NCBI RefSeq assembly: GCF_024679245.1
Contig: NC_090179.1
Coordinates: 6,515,820 to 6,579,819, forward strand
Reading direction: 5' to 3'
Origin: Pseudorasbora parva
Taxonomy: Eukaryota > Chordata > Actinopteri > Cypriniformes > Gobionidae
DNA: 64,000 bases
Position numbers and translations under genes: made by a program. Within the stretch, counting starts at the first letter, position 1. Every line of letters begins with the position of its first letter. This document shows, piece after piece, positions 42,253 to 53,789 of this stretch. A model generated the notes under the pieces. The model ran no database searches. It worked only from the letters and a program-made list of their open reading frames with translations, and was not told the origin of the DNA.

Positions 42253-42813
42253 TAGCCTGACAAGCCAGACCCACATCAAGATGTTTGGTCTGGAAACTCA
42301 CCATAGGCAGGGCTCAGTCCGAGGGGCGGGATAAACGGTTGTCTTTCAAACTCCCTCTGCACGCGATAGGATAGCGGTACACCAAGCGGAGCAACGACGG
42401 TGAAGGGGAGCTCGCTCCTCGCTGACTGATTAAACATTCGCCGTATCCGGTCGGCTAAACTCCGAACACATCTTCCCTTTTTAAGAATGACTTCAGTGCC
42501 GCTCTTTGTTCTTTTCTCAGAGGAAAGCTTAACTCCAAGTCTTCAGGAGGCGCGGGCAGAGCTGATTCGAAAGACCGCTGCAGTTCGCCAGTTTCTGTGT
42601 TTACTAGAAGACTGTGTTACTAGAAGCACGCAAACGCAACTCGGCCGTCGTCATTATGGCCCCGCCCGCCGACTCTATAGCCTACCTACACGATGTGATT
42701 GGGCCGTCCAGATTCTGAGGAATACAGCTCAGATAGGAATTGAGAGTTGCTAGACCACACTTGCGGGCAAATTAAATTTGCTGCCACTAGGGTGCGTCTA
42801 GATTTCTAGGCTA
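42253..42813. mobile_element. TAGCCTGACAAG / TAGCCTAGAAAT element with 9-bp duplication
   Basis: It starts TAGCCTGACAAGCCAGACC and ends GATTTCTAGGCTA, and lies within the left inverted repeat of the Tc1 element. ACTAACCAG occurs on both sides (42244-42252 and 42814-42822), while the intact right repeat of the Tc1 has it once. Related copies are at 50172-50420 and 53790-54285. hAT-like by size of duplication, but 9 bp also fits other superfamilies. Confidence 0.85.
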
Positions 42814-43117
42814 ACTAACCAGAATAATCAAGGTTTTTCGTATATTTTTTTATTGCTACGTGGCAAACAAGTTACCAGTAGGTTCAGTAGATTCTCAGAA
42901 AACAAATGAGACCCAGCATTCATGATATGCACGCTCTTAAGGCTGTGCAATTGGGCAATTAGTTGAATTAGTTGAAAGGGGTGTGTTCAAAAAAATAGCA
43001 GTGTGGCATTCAATCACTGAGGTCATCAATTTTGTGAAGAAACAGGTGTGAATCAGGTGGCCCCTATTTAAGGATGAAGCCAACACTTGTTGAACATGCG
43101 TTTGAAAGCTGAGGAAA

Positions 43118-44143
43118 ATGGGTCGTTCAAGACATTGTTCAGAAGAACAGCGTACTTTGATTAAAAAGTTGATTAGAGAGGGGAAAACCTATAAAGAGGT
43201 GCAAAAAATGATAGGCTGTTCAGCTAAAATGATCTCCAATGCCTTAAAATGGAGAGCAAAACCAGAGAGACGTGGAAGAAAACAGAAGACAACCATCAAA
43301 ATGGATAGAAGAATAACCAGAATGGCAAAGGCTCAGCCAATGATCACCTCCAGGATGATCAAAGACAGTCTGGAGTTACCTGTAAGTGACAGTTAGAAGA
43401 CAGTTAACATCGCATGACCTGTGACAGTTAGAAGACGTCTGTGTGAAGCTAATCTATTTTCAAGAATCCCCCGCAAAGTCCCTCTGTTAAAAAAAAGGCA
43501 TGTGCAGAAGAGGTTACAATTTGCCAAAGAACACATCAACTGGCCTAAAGAGAAATGGAGGAACATTTTGTGGACTGATGAGAGTAAAATTGTTCTTTTT
43601 GGGTCCAAGGGCCACAGGCAGTTTGTGAGACGACCCCCAAACTCTGAATTCAAGCCACAGTACACAGTGAAGACAGTGAAGCATGGAGGTGCAAGCATCA
43701 TGATATGGGCATGTTTCTCCTACTATGGTGTTGGGCCTATTTATCGCATACCAGGGATCATGGATCAGTTTGCATATGTTAAAATACTTGAAGAGGTCAT
43801 GTTGCCCTATGCTGAAGAGGACATGCCCTTGAAACGGTTGTTTCAACAAGACAATGACCCAAAACACACTAGTAAACGGGCAAAGTCTTGGTTCCAAACC
43901 AACAAAATTAATGTTATGGAGTGGCCAGCCCAATCTCCAGACCTTAATCCAATTGAGAACTTGTGGGGTGATATCAAAAATGCTGTTTCTGAAGCAAAAC
44001 CAAGAAATGTGAATGAATTGTGGAATGTTGTTAAAGAATCATGGAGTGGAATAACAGCTGAGAGGTGCCACAAGTTGGTTGACTCCATACCACACAGATG
44101 TCAAGCAGTTTTAAAAAACTGTGGTCATACAACTAAATATTAG
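43118..44143 (+). pseudogene. Tc1-like transposase, broken by a 35-bp tandem insertion
   Basis: The N-terminal frame (43118-43396) has the HTH region (KTYKEVQKMIGCSAKMISNA), a GRKQKT linker and the start of the second HTH. GACAGTTAGAAGAC occurs twice, 35 bp apart (43388 and 43423), which brings a stop and a frame change. The catalytic domain continues from about 43423: WTDES (first Asp), [26 protein letters not shown] (second Asp) and [12 protein letters not shown] (Glu), spaced DD34E, to a stop after 44140. Apart from the duplication the gene looks well preserved. Confidence 0.9.
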
Positions 44144-44452
44144 TTTAGTGATTCACTGGATTGCTAAATCCCAGAAAAAATGTTTGTACAAAATAGTTTT
44201 GAGTTTGTACAGTCAGAGGTAGACACTGCTATTTTTTTGAACACACCCCTTTCAACTAATTCAACTAATTGCCCAATTGCACAGCCTTAAGAGCGTGCAT
44301 ATCATGAATGCTGGGTCTTGTTTGTTTTCTGACAATCTACTGAACCTACTGGTAACTTGTTTGCCACGTTGCAATAAAAAATATACTAAAAACCTTGATT
44401 ATTCTGGTTAGTCACATTGTACTGCTATTATTTTGAACAAGACTGTACACGT

Positions 44453-44455
<3 letters not shown>

Positions 44456-44530
<75 letters not shown>
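44456..44530. repeat. (AG)n microsatellite
   Basis: About 37 uninterrupted AG units, within the hAT element. Confidence 0.97.
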
Positions 44531-44534
<4 letters not shown>

Positions 44535-45354
44535 CAACGACAGCCCTAATGAGTGATGACGGACGGAGGACAGAACTAAACATTCAAACATAGCCTGGTT
44601 ATAGCCTACTTTACACTAGATTGTGATAATGTGAGTTTATTTTAGATTTTGGCTTCTTTGGCAAAGATTTTGGCTTTAGATTTTGGCAAAGAATATAATT
44701 TTAATATTTATGTCTAGCGCAACTTAATTCCCTTTGCAGCGGTAGCCTACGCTGTCATTTCTCCCTATAACTCAAATGTAATGACAGAATCAGCACGATC
44801 TGTGATTGTTGTAAGATACAGTCTAGCAACTGCTGGTAAATTGTGGGATGCGTTTAATAATAAAAAGAGCGATTAAAAGCACAAAAATGTGCGCAAGAGA
44901 TTGTTCCCAAGTCGGCGCGCGCTCCGAAACAGCCGCAACGAGACGAGCAAATTACACTTTCGGTTTCACACTTGCGTCTAAACGATCAAATGTACTCAAA
45001 CATCTATGTCAAAATGACCGGCTTGGAGAGTCTCTTAAACACAATTTGTGTCTAAAATGGACGTTGTTATTATGGATAGTTGGCAGAACATGTAGTGCAT
45101 CTGCCTATTATCAGTCGCCTATAGATCTGCACATCTGTCTTAAAGAGGCAGCGGTGTAAATAAACATACTGACGAATTACTGCATTTGGTTGTTTAATTC
45201 GCAAAGAGAAAATCACTCACAGCTCTTGAATGAATAACTTCAGCTTTAATAAGCATTCATTTATCCTATCTATGATAAACTATGCAGTGTTACTTTACAT
45301 TTGATTACTAGAATTCTTCCTGAAATTAAAGCACTGTGTAGGCCTATGTATATC

Positions 45355-45464
<110 letters not shown>

Positions 45465-45613
45465 GGGTATATATATATAGTAAATCTCAAAAAGTACCGA
45501 TAAGAATACCGTTAAAGTACCGGACCGATAAGCAGTATCGTTAAGAGTAGTAATACCGTTAAAACCTTAACGATACCCATCCCTAATTAAAAGAGTTACC
45601 TTTCATGCTATTA

Positions 45614-45739
45614 TTATTGTAACATACTGTAAAAAAGGAGAGCTGTAAATAAACATTAGAGGGCTGTAAATTAACAGTACATTGCTGGCAACCACAGCTG
45701 CCAGAGTGCCAGTAGATTACCGTTATTTTACATTTTTTA
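45614..45739. repeat. Remnant of a CACTGTAAAAA-type MITE
   Basis: ACTGTAAAAAAGGAG ... CATTTTTTACAG with GGCAACCACAGCTGCCAG inside, as in element B at 36560. Short and degenerate. Confidence 0.5.
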
Positions 45740-47047
45740 CAGCATCACTGAATATAATGGGGTTTTCTTGATGTGGTCTTATTAAATCACACGTCTTAAA
45801 CCGGGGGAAAACTTAACGACTGAAACATTCTAAGATTGAACTGAACTAAGATTGTTCCCTTTGACAGTCAGAGAAAAGCACAAAACTTTACGACTGAGTC
45901 AGTCCACAAAACGCACTTAAAGAAACTCAACGTGCGAGATATTGTACCAAAAGAAACATGGATGTCAAAAGACAGCCGCCAATACTTATTTGCAGTGCAA
46001 TTTGTGCAGAAAAAAACAAGGAAAATCCCTGACAACAAGATGTTTTTTTATTAGTATTATTTATTAAACATTAAACATAAAATCATAAACCGTGTTTTTA
46101 TCTTTCAAGTTATATTTTTGCCGTTATTGTCTGAGCAGACACATTTCATTATGCATTTCCTGATTAATTAATTAATTACAACATTTTAGTGCCATTTTTT
46201 AAACCTATAAATCAAGCAATATTAAAGACTGTTATTCACAAATCAGGAATTAAAAGCAAATTGGTTCGTGTGAGCAAACCAATGTTTCCAAAGTAAGGTC
46301 TACCGGTTATAACAAAATAAAATTAGCTACTGCTTTATTTATTCTGAAACAGATGTCATTCAAAATCTTCAATTTTCATTTTATGCAAGTACAATGCAAC
46401 CATAACCATTTAACAGGACTGAAAACACTGGAAACTCTGAAAGCATGACTTCATTTAAAAGAAGAGCTACAGAAATGTTCAAATGACTATCAAATATATT
46501 TTAGATATAATTAGTTTGAATGAATATATTAGATATTAGATAATTAGTGTGGGCTATATATAAAATAATTGCATTTACAAATGTCAAGTTTGTGATTTTT
46601 GTATTTGTTACTTTTAAATTAACATTAGGCTATCAATCATTAACGTCAACATTTTGAAACAAGTGCCGTTATAGCCTACCATTTTATTTCTGTTAAACTT
46701 GAATTAGACTCCAGGTCAAAATAAAAAAAGGGAATTTTAACACAATTTTAAGTTCGCTGCAGTCACTGCAGGCTTGCTCTCTCGCGTATCAGCTAAATAA
46801 TCAGCGTAACCAGCTAAAAAACGAATGCGCAGGTTACTTTTCTGAACAAGAGCGCACCCGAGTCTTTCTTACAATGTCAATAATCGCAACAAAGTTCGAC
46901 TGCAACCAAACTCAGAGCACCTCCTCCAGGTAGTCTCAGGTTCAGTACCCTGGTTCGCTCCAAGGTCCACATGACAGCTTTCACATTATACCAATTTTTA
47001 TATTATTTTCTATTATTGATAAGACCCCATTATATTCAGTGATGCTG
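45740..47047. repeat. Foldback element with 23-bp perfect inverted ends
   Basis: CAGCATCACTGAATATAATG at 45740 is mirrored at 47025-47047. The 1.3 kb between is AT-rich, without a convincing ORF. No target duplication identified. Confidence 0.6.
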
Positions 47048-47717
47048 TGACTGTCCACACGTGAAGTGACTCGACAAAATGTTCTTCTGTAACCGACGCC
47101 TCGTTCTCTTCTGAATCTTTGAAATATGTGTTGTATTTTAAGCGTTTGTCAATCAATATGCTTGTGTCGACTTCACTGTAGCCTATATGTGCGCGGCTTC
47201 CTTTCTGTGATTTCTGGCCGCTTATGGGAAATATATAAGCGCTTCCATTTCACTGTCTCTGTTATCAGATCTGTTGAAAATGTTGCTGTTCAATCCAGTC
47301 GATGTTCTACGGCCATGTCCGGAATAAAGAGTAGCCTATCCATGTCACACAGTACAGTTAGGTTGATATGACTTAACCCGTGGTCGTGATATAAGATTTT
47401 GGCCATATACCTATACAAATCATTCGTCACAGACAGTGTCATCGTCAGTAGGCTATACTTATTGTATTTCGGCCTAACCACAAGGTGTCACTGTGGCCTC
47501 AACGCTTCCCTCTCCTACTCTGAGCTCGATTGCTATGTCTGAGGTAAACCCCACCCTCATCATTACCCTACGGACACATAAATGTATGTATAATTAAATA
47601 AATATGGAAATAAATAAAAATAGAAATAAATAAATATATAAACAAAAGAATAAAATATGTGGACAAAATCAATATTTACATAAATAAGGAAATAAATGTA
47701 TAATTTTCTTTTTTTTT

Positions 47718-47719
<2 letters not shown>

Positions 47720-47813
<94 letters not shown>
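47720..47813. repeat. (TA)n microsatellite
   Basis: About 47 uninterrupted AT units, following a poly(T). Confidence 0.97.
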
Positions 47814-47815
<2 letters not shown>

Positions 47816-48160
47816 TTGTATATATAGGTTAGGTTGTGATATGAATAACTGCAAGTATTATTATTATGAAGCATGTTGCTTTGTTCAATGAGCAATAACT
47901 TTGCTAATGCTAGTGCAATTTTGTTTCTACTTGTGCTAGCAGCAAACCGTCTATTAACTGAATAACATAACTCAAAGCCAAATATAAACAGGTCATTTCC
48001 ATTTACTCTAATTTATACTCTAATATATATTAATTTATATACTAATTTATACTTTTTTTAAAGTCAACTTAAATTTTAAAAAGCGCATTCCACTAATAAT
48101 TTTAAATTCATTGTGTTACAGACTAAATGATTTAGGAAATTTTACATAGCCTAGATTCCA

Positions 48161-48176
48161 CCCCCCCCCCCCCCCC
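48161..48176. repeat. Poly(C) run of 16
   Basis: Sixteen C followed directly by eight A. Poly-C this long is rare; the minus strand could form a G-quadruplex. Confidence 0.95.
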
Positions 48177-48693
48177 AAAAAAAACACCTTTTTTAAAAAA
48201 ATATATAGTGTGTACTATTTTTTTTACAGTGTAGTTACGTGTATTGAAATAATTATTAAATTACAAAATGTATATAATTGTATTTCATTCTATTACTGTA
48301 AGTAAAATGTGTAATTCAATTACTCACTAATCATATTAAAAGGAAATGGGTAATGGGTAACTTCTATCAGTTAGCAATTACATTTCCAAAGTAACCTTCC
48401 TAACACTGAATGTATGTGAGATTCAAGACATTCTTGCTGTTGTGTGACTGGGGAATTTCTATGAATTGTCATGAATTGAATTCTACTTCCTGTCATTCCA
48501 ATTCACTTCCTGTGAGGCGGAGTCAATTAAATTAAAATTGAAATTCATTAATTGAATGGAGGCCAATTCTGAAATTCTGAATTTTGAATTTTGAAAGCCT
48601 GATATTAGAATGACCTTATTATAAAGAGTTATGCAATAATCACTAATAATTAATTATGTGGGATCAAATGTGTGCATGTGTACAGGATCTTAC

Positions 48694-49619
48694 CATGGTA
48701 GTTCCCAGAAGGGCTGCTTGAAATCCAGGTGTAGACATGCTCCTTAAACAAGCATCAATGGCTGGATCGAGCAATTTAGTTCCCATACCTTTAAGTTTTA
48801 AATTACTTAAACTGAAGAACGAAACATACCCGAAAGCTAAAAGAAGCAAACATTCAGCCCCCTTATGAGGACTAATGTCTTCCAGGCATGTCTCTCTCAT
48901 TTGGGGGCTTGAGCCCTTGCCATTTGCGTCAGAAGTGCCAGTCCAATGTCTAAAGTGCCTTGGTCGTTGTCCCACCCCCGCTGACGAAGACTCCCCACCC
49001 ATAGCTCTGTGAATGTGTGTATCACTGATCTTCTCCAGAGGAAACTCTTGATGTATGTGATTGAGCATGTCATTGAGTATTGAGTCATTGAGGATTTCAA
49101 CATTTAGACCACCCTGTCTCCCAATAGCTCTCAGAAATTCAACCATGACGTGATGCTCCAATTCATCTGGTTCTGCAAAGACATTTACCTCCTTCTTTTC
49201 AGACATCAGTTTCTGAATAAGTTGGTGTATTTCTTTTGCAATTTCATTGCTCTTCTTTTCTATATTCAGCAACTTCTTCATGGTTCTGCAGGATAAGAAC
49301 TCCTCTGTGATTTTAGTAACTGCAGAAATAGTGGATCCTAGGTTACATACAGTGGAAGATGCAGATGCCCAATTAATAAGTGGAGCAGCTGCTCCAGCCG
49401 TAAAAATAGTGGCCAGACCGGCCCCAATCATGCTTGCAGCTCCCAACACCGTAACTGAGCTGCCAACACATTCACTGACATTACATTTTTTTCGGAGTGA
49501 CTCCAGCTCCTCAGCAAGTTTTATCAGCTCATCTGCAAACTGCTCCCTCTCTCTGATCCAGGAGAAAAACACCTCCAGCAGCTGGTCAGCGGTCGCCATG
49601 ATAAAGGGCTCTGTGTCCT
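48694..49619 (-). CDS. Apolipoprotein L-like gene, first coding exon
   Basis: The minus-strand exon starts at a strong acceptor (polypyrimidine tract then TTTTCTGCTCAG) at 49620. It has 20 bases before the ATG at 49599, then 302 codons, and ends at ATG|GTAAGA (48694/48693) in phase 0. Residues 1-40 form a charged helix (REREQFADELIKLAEELESL). Residues about 45-80 are the small-residue hydrophobic region typical of ApoL (GSSVTVLGAASMIGAGLATI, FTAGAAAP). A helix with TKITEEFLSCRTMKKLLNIE follows. The distal part (LKGMGTKLLDP, TPGFQAALLGTTM) leads into the exon at 31101-31270. ApoL proteins are lipid- and membrane-associated, some with roles in cell death or defence; which fish paralogue this is cannot be told. 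A stop nine codons past the donor means splicing is needed. An upstream 5' UTR exon is implied but not seen. Confidence 0.8.
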
Positions 49620-50171
49620 CTGAGCAGAAAACCGAGAAGGAAGATTAATAGGAGGAAGAGAAAAAAACAGATGAGAAGATACTTTACTTTATTTCTTCAG
49701 TTAATAATTGAGCATGAGCAAACTTTTTCTGCTGATAAAGACAAAGTCTGAGTGGTGCTAACTTGCAGCCAGAAGAATAATGTCCCACACTTGCCAACTC
49801 CTATTTAGCACCACCAACAGGTCAATGTTTGACTCATGTTTATGCCAACAACTTTTCAACCATGGATCTTAGAAACTAAATTTGAAACATAATAATGAAT
49901 TCAGCCTTATAAACTCTAATAATTCAATAAAATTATTTCTGATCAGTATTTTACCAGCAAAACTTTGTTGCAGCAGAGCAGACCTTCTGAATTTGAAATA
50001 TATTACAGTGATGAAAATGTTTTGCCACACACAGACACCAAGAATCTGCATATGAATTTCAACAATGGTGACATACTTAATTTAATTTTTGTATGAATTT
50101 GCCTTTTAAATCATTCGTATTTTTGTTTGAAACAACCCTTTAGTTTAAATAATTTATTTGTGGCATTTTTA
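49620..50171. other. Upstream intron or flank of the apolipoprotein L-like gene
   Basis: 49620-49670 is the polypyrimidine tract, as read on the minus strand. About 50028-50072 is a short family P fragment (cacacagacaccaagaatctg...caacaatggtgac). No promoter identified. Confidence 0.5.
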
Positions 50172-50420
50172 TAGCCTAGAAATATAGACGCACCCTAGCG
50201 GCAGCAAATCTAATCTGCCGCGAGTGTCGTCTAGCAACTCTCAATACCCTTCTGAGCTGTAATCGCTAAACTCTGGACGGACCAATCACATTGTGTATAG
50301 AGGCGGTAGGCGGGGCTTAACATAATGACGAGCAGTTCTGATGTGGCTTTGATCGTGAAAATCAAAGCCACACCAGAACTGTTGCGCATCTCCAAAATTA
50401 TTCTCTTCTAGGTTAATCTG
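50172..50420. mobile_element. TAGCCTAGAAAT-family element, truncated copy
   Basis: Starts TAGCCTAGAAATATAGACGC and matches the inverted right part of 42253-42813. It ends in an unrelated hairpin (agttctgatgtggctttga... mirrored to 50382). Confidence 0.7.
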
Positions 50421-50497
50421 CGTTTTGAATGATTGAATTAATTACTCGCACATAAAGACTTGCCGCCACCTGCTGGCGGTTTTATTTTCATACTTAA

Positions 50498-51496
50498 GGG
50501 GCCCTATCTTGCACCCAGCGCAATTGACTTTGTACACCGACGCATGTGTCATTCCTATTTTGCACCCGCGCAAAGCGCGCTTTACCCTCCACAGAAGCAC
50601 GTCGCTAAACTAGTGAATGAACTTGCGCTCCCTGGGCGGTTCAGCGCAAAAAAGGAGGCGTGTTCCGGCGCAAACAATCCCTGGTGCTATTTTGCTGTTC
50701 CGTTAAACAGTTGCGCCACTGACCAGAAAAAACCTGGTCTAAAGTCAGTGGCGCGTTGCGTTGTTCATTATGCTATTTTAAGGGCGCATGCTTGACCATA
50801 AAGTATAGCGTGCACAACGCGCATACACTTTGCTCATGTAATCTACACAGATGCAACAGTTATTTTTGCAAATCATAAATTGTTACACTAAAAAAAATAT
50901 TAACACATTGTGGTGTGCCACGAAGATGTGAAAAAATAGGAATAAAACTAGCTTACAAATTATTCAGGCTAATTGTAGTAATTAAGGATCAGACCTGTTT
51001 GCCCAATAGTGGCAGGACATATATGTAGAGAAGGACATCTGACAAATTGGTTTGTCCGTCAAGAACCAGGAAAAAAAAATAGACTGAAAAAATAAAAAAC
51101 TGTTTAACCGACGCTATTTTGGGTGGGTTTCTCCCATCCCCATACAACACAACTCTGTCTTTCACTGCTCTTACAAGAACATCAGTCTCCTCGGCTGTGA
51201 ACCGCTCCTGGCGTGCGCCTGGTAAATACGCCATAATAATAGCAACCCATAATGGAACTTGCGCAGCTGCTTTTAAAGGGAATGTTGGATGACGCTCTGA
51301 TTGGATTATTCACGTTACGCCCAAACCACACCTATGAATAATGAAGCTACTTCAGACCAACCCATTTTAGATTTGCGCCGGGCGCAAGAGCCATTTATCC
51401 CGCCGGGAAAATAGCAACAGCGCCAAGACCCGCCCACAAAGTTACTTGCGCTTCGCGCTTTGACACTTGCGTTTCAGATCGTTAAAATAGGGCCCC
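50498..51496. mobile_element. Harbinger-like non-autonomous element
   Basis: Inverted ends GGGGCCCTAT and ATAGGGCCCC, with arms rich in GCGC and 'gcgcaa' motifs that pair imperfectly. It contains a Myb/SANT-like ORF remnant on the minus strand, the accessory gene of PIF/Harbinger elements. No DDE nuclease. Target duplication not resolved. Confidence 0.7.
50989..51234 (-). pseudogene. Myb/SANT-like DNA-binding protein fragment of a Harbinger element
   Basis: 81 codons. The first about 45 residues (RQERFTAEETDVLVRAVKDR, VVLYGDGRNPPKIASVK) match the start of the Myb/SANT-like domain of Harbinger accessory proteins, related to NAIF1-type host proteins. It then runs into unrelated hydrophobic sequence, as if the rest of the domain was lost or the frame enters non-coding DNA. 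Harbinger Myb proteins help carry the transposase to the nucleus and bind the ends. Confidence 0.6.
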
Positions 51497-52139
51497 AGGT
51501 GTGTTCACAAGTCTCCATCTTAATGAAAGAGTTGAATCCTTTATTCAAACGAGTCTTTCAAAAATCCTAATCCAAAAAATCCTAAAATCCCGACTCTGGG
51601 TAGGCTAATCTATAAAAATTAGCCTACTCAGTAACTTTATTGAACTGTTGTATAATGTTGTATAATGTCACCTTTGCGATTGTGCAGATGTTCGGAAAAA
51701 TAGCACTTGCATTTTGATGACATGTATGCCTATTCCTATATTGTGATTGTCGTGGAGAGAGCGCTCAAAACCCTTGAGAGCATATAATTTAGTGAACAAA
51801 TTTATAGAAATTATCATTCTCTGTAAAGCACTGAGACGTGAACATATGATAATTTATCAAGATTTCTCTAAATGTGCGCTGTTTTGAACTAAAAGCCTTA
51901 TTGAAGCGATTTAAAGCAGCCGATCGCAATGTTTTATTAATTATCTGATGTTTCATTCAGTGGCGGATGCAGAACGTGACAGTGTGGGCCTGGATTACGT
52001 CGAGGTGGGCCTGAATCTGGGTGTCCCGAAATAAAAGCAGTTGTCCCGAATAAAGAAAATACAAGGTCGGCTACTTCTTAACAATGTGCCATTATAAGAA
52101 AACGTATTTAGGTTTATATTTATGTTTAAAGGTAGGGTA
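51497..52139. other. Non-coding, no feature recognised
   Basis: AT-rich. 'cagtggcggatgcagaa' near 51958 resembles the edge of a DNA transposon, but no partner end is visible. Confidence 0.4.
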
Positions 52140-53462
52140 GGTCAGAATTGGTTAAAAAACTTTTTTTCCAAATTTGTTTAAACGTTCTTTATATATCAAT
52201 GCATAATTAAAATGTAAGTACTCTAAAAAAGAAAGTATAAAAATTGAGTGTCTGTAGACCTCTCACGCCTGTTTTAAAGACAGCTCATTATTTCCATTCA
52301 CTCCACCTTCTCCCTTCACAACCCCAAAATACATGAACGTGCCTAACCGACCGGTCAGCTGGAAGATGCATTATTTACCTCAGACGAGCAGTGTGCATGT
52401 AGTCACATCAGAATCACATGTTATAAAAAAATCAAAGTTTATCAGTATGAATATAAACAAATAAAATGTCTTTTAGTACTCACTATCTAGCTATAATACC
52501 CATACTGGTAAAGTTTAAAATATATTTTTGTTTAATTCGGTAACAAGCTAGTTATATTTATAAGGCAAAGCTAAAAACGGGTAGCATTGATACATGTTTT
52601 CTCCCGAATAACATCAGTTATACTGTGATGAAGATTAATTTCGTGTAAGATTATATACTGTGTTTTGCATGTAAGAGTTTCCATGATGAAAGCATTGTTG
52701 ATTAGCAGTAGCTAAAGCTAACTTAGTTATAAAAAGAAGTTCCTGGATGCGGTGTACTAGCTTTTACACATGCATTTTGTTATCTAGAGTTAAATTTTGC
52801 GCAATTCAACGCGACAGCGATCAACCTGAGCTAAGCATGTTGAGTATTTATCATCTCTACTAATGGCTAAATGTATAATATTGTAACTTTATGCTAAGTA
52901 ATGTTATGCTATATTAGGCAGCTTCATGTGCTAGTGATACATGCTTCATGAAAACATAAACCGGAAAAATGTATAATCAAAATGAAAGATTATCTGTCCA
53001 GCAGAAATACAACTAGCAATGAGTCGTTTTTCAGCCCCTTTAGGTCCCTCAGTTCTCGACATCGTTGGAAAGCCACACCCATATTTACTCGCGTTTGATT
53101 TCTTTGTTTATCCAAAGACTTCTTGTGCATTGCCTTTACATGTAGGCCTACTGTCTTCCTGTTTTTGCATTGTTTGCCTTTGCTGTATGCAAAACACCTT
53201 GCATGTGTGTGGGCAGATCCTGTAGCGAAAGTGGTGGTCGCCATGGTAGCGAGAGAAAGTGACAGTCGCCCAAGCCAATCATTTGTTTCGTCCCAAATTA
53301 AAATAATGAGCGGTGTTTATTGCAGATTAAACAGTCTAGAGTCACTCGATTTTTATTCTCTCCTTTTCAGAGTACTTACATTTGAATTATGTATTGACAT
53401 ATAAAGAAAGTTTAAACAAATTTGGACAAAAGTGTTTTAGATCATTCCTACCTACCCCACCT
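52140..53462. mobile_element. TTAA-flanked element (Kolobok- or piggyBac-like), with ORF remnant
   Basis: Ends AGGTAGGGTAGGTCAG and the inverted CTACCTACCCCACCT, with TTAA at 52136-52139 and 53463-53466. The 1323 bp include a minus-strand ORF at 52990-53244. The superfamily is uncertain because both piggyBac and Kolobok target TTAA. Confidence 0.65.
52990..53244 (-). pseudogene. 84-codon ORF within the TTAA-flanked element
   Basis: Starts MATTTFATGS, has a basic KQCKNRKTVGLHVKAMHKKS region and ends VAFQRCRELRDLKGLKNDS then FLLDR. The latter resembles a motif seen near the N-terminus of proteins from repetitive fish ORFs, but I cannot name the family with certainty. It lies inside the element, so it is likely a remnant of its transposase or accessory gene, not a host gene. 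Confidence 0.4.
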
Positions 53463-53789
53463 TTAAATATTATAATGCTATTTTTTTTTATTGAATCTAA
53501 TGTTTATGAAAAGTGACCACAACCAGAAGGGGAAAAAACAAGTCTAAAACAAGCTCAGCCACTAGCCGCGTTTCCATTACAGATTTGCAAAACACTTTTG
53601 ATATATTTTCTAAATATGATAAAACCTATTGTGAAATAACAGCGTTTCCATTAACCAATGTTATGCGGCTAAAACTTGTTGTGATAAGTCATTCCAAAAA
53701 GAATGCCACATATTGGGTTTATGTGTATCCCAGCCACCACATACTAACCATTATTTTAATGGAATGACACACTGCAAAAAATCCACACT

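Larger units (their letters stand above)
42211..44445 (+). mobile_element. Tc1-like transposon with an insertion in its left inverted repeat
   Basis: Ends CAGTCTTGTTCAAAATAATA and inverted; TA duplications at 42209-42210 and 44446-44447. About 1.67 kb without the 561-bp nested element. Inverted repeats extend over about 200 bp (into ATGATATGCACGCTCTTAAG). A member of a different subfamily from 29376-30779. Confidence 0.92.
47048..48693. other. Putative intron: AT-rich, simple repeats, no gene
   Basis: Contains a (TA)n tract and a poly(C) run, plus a GAATTGAATTC-rich degenerate repeat at 48460-48600. Adjoins the splice donor of the apolipoprotein L-like exon. Confidence 0.5.

Noticed and set aside
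44848..45159. 103-codon ORF in the hAT element
   Set aside because: No transposase motif, low complexity context, and no support for expression.
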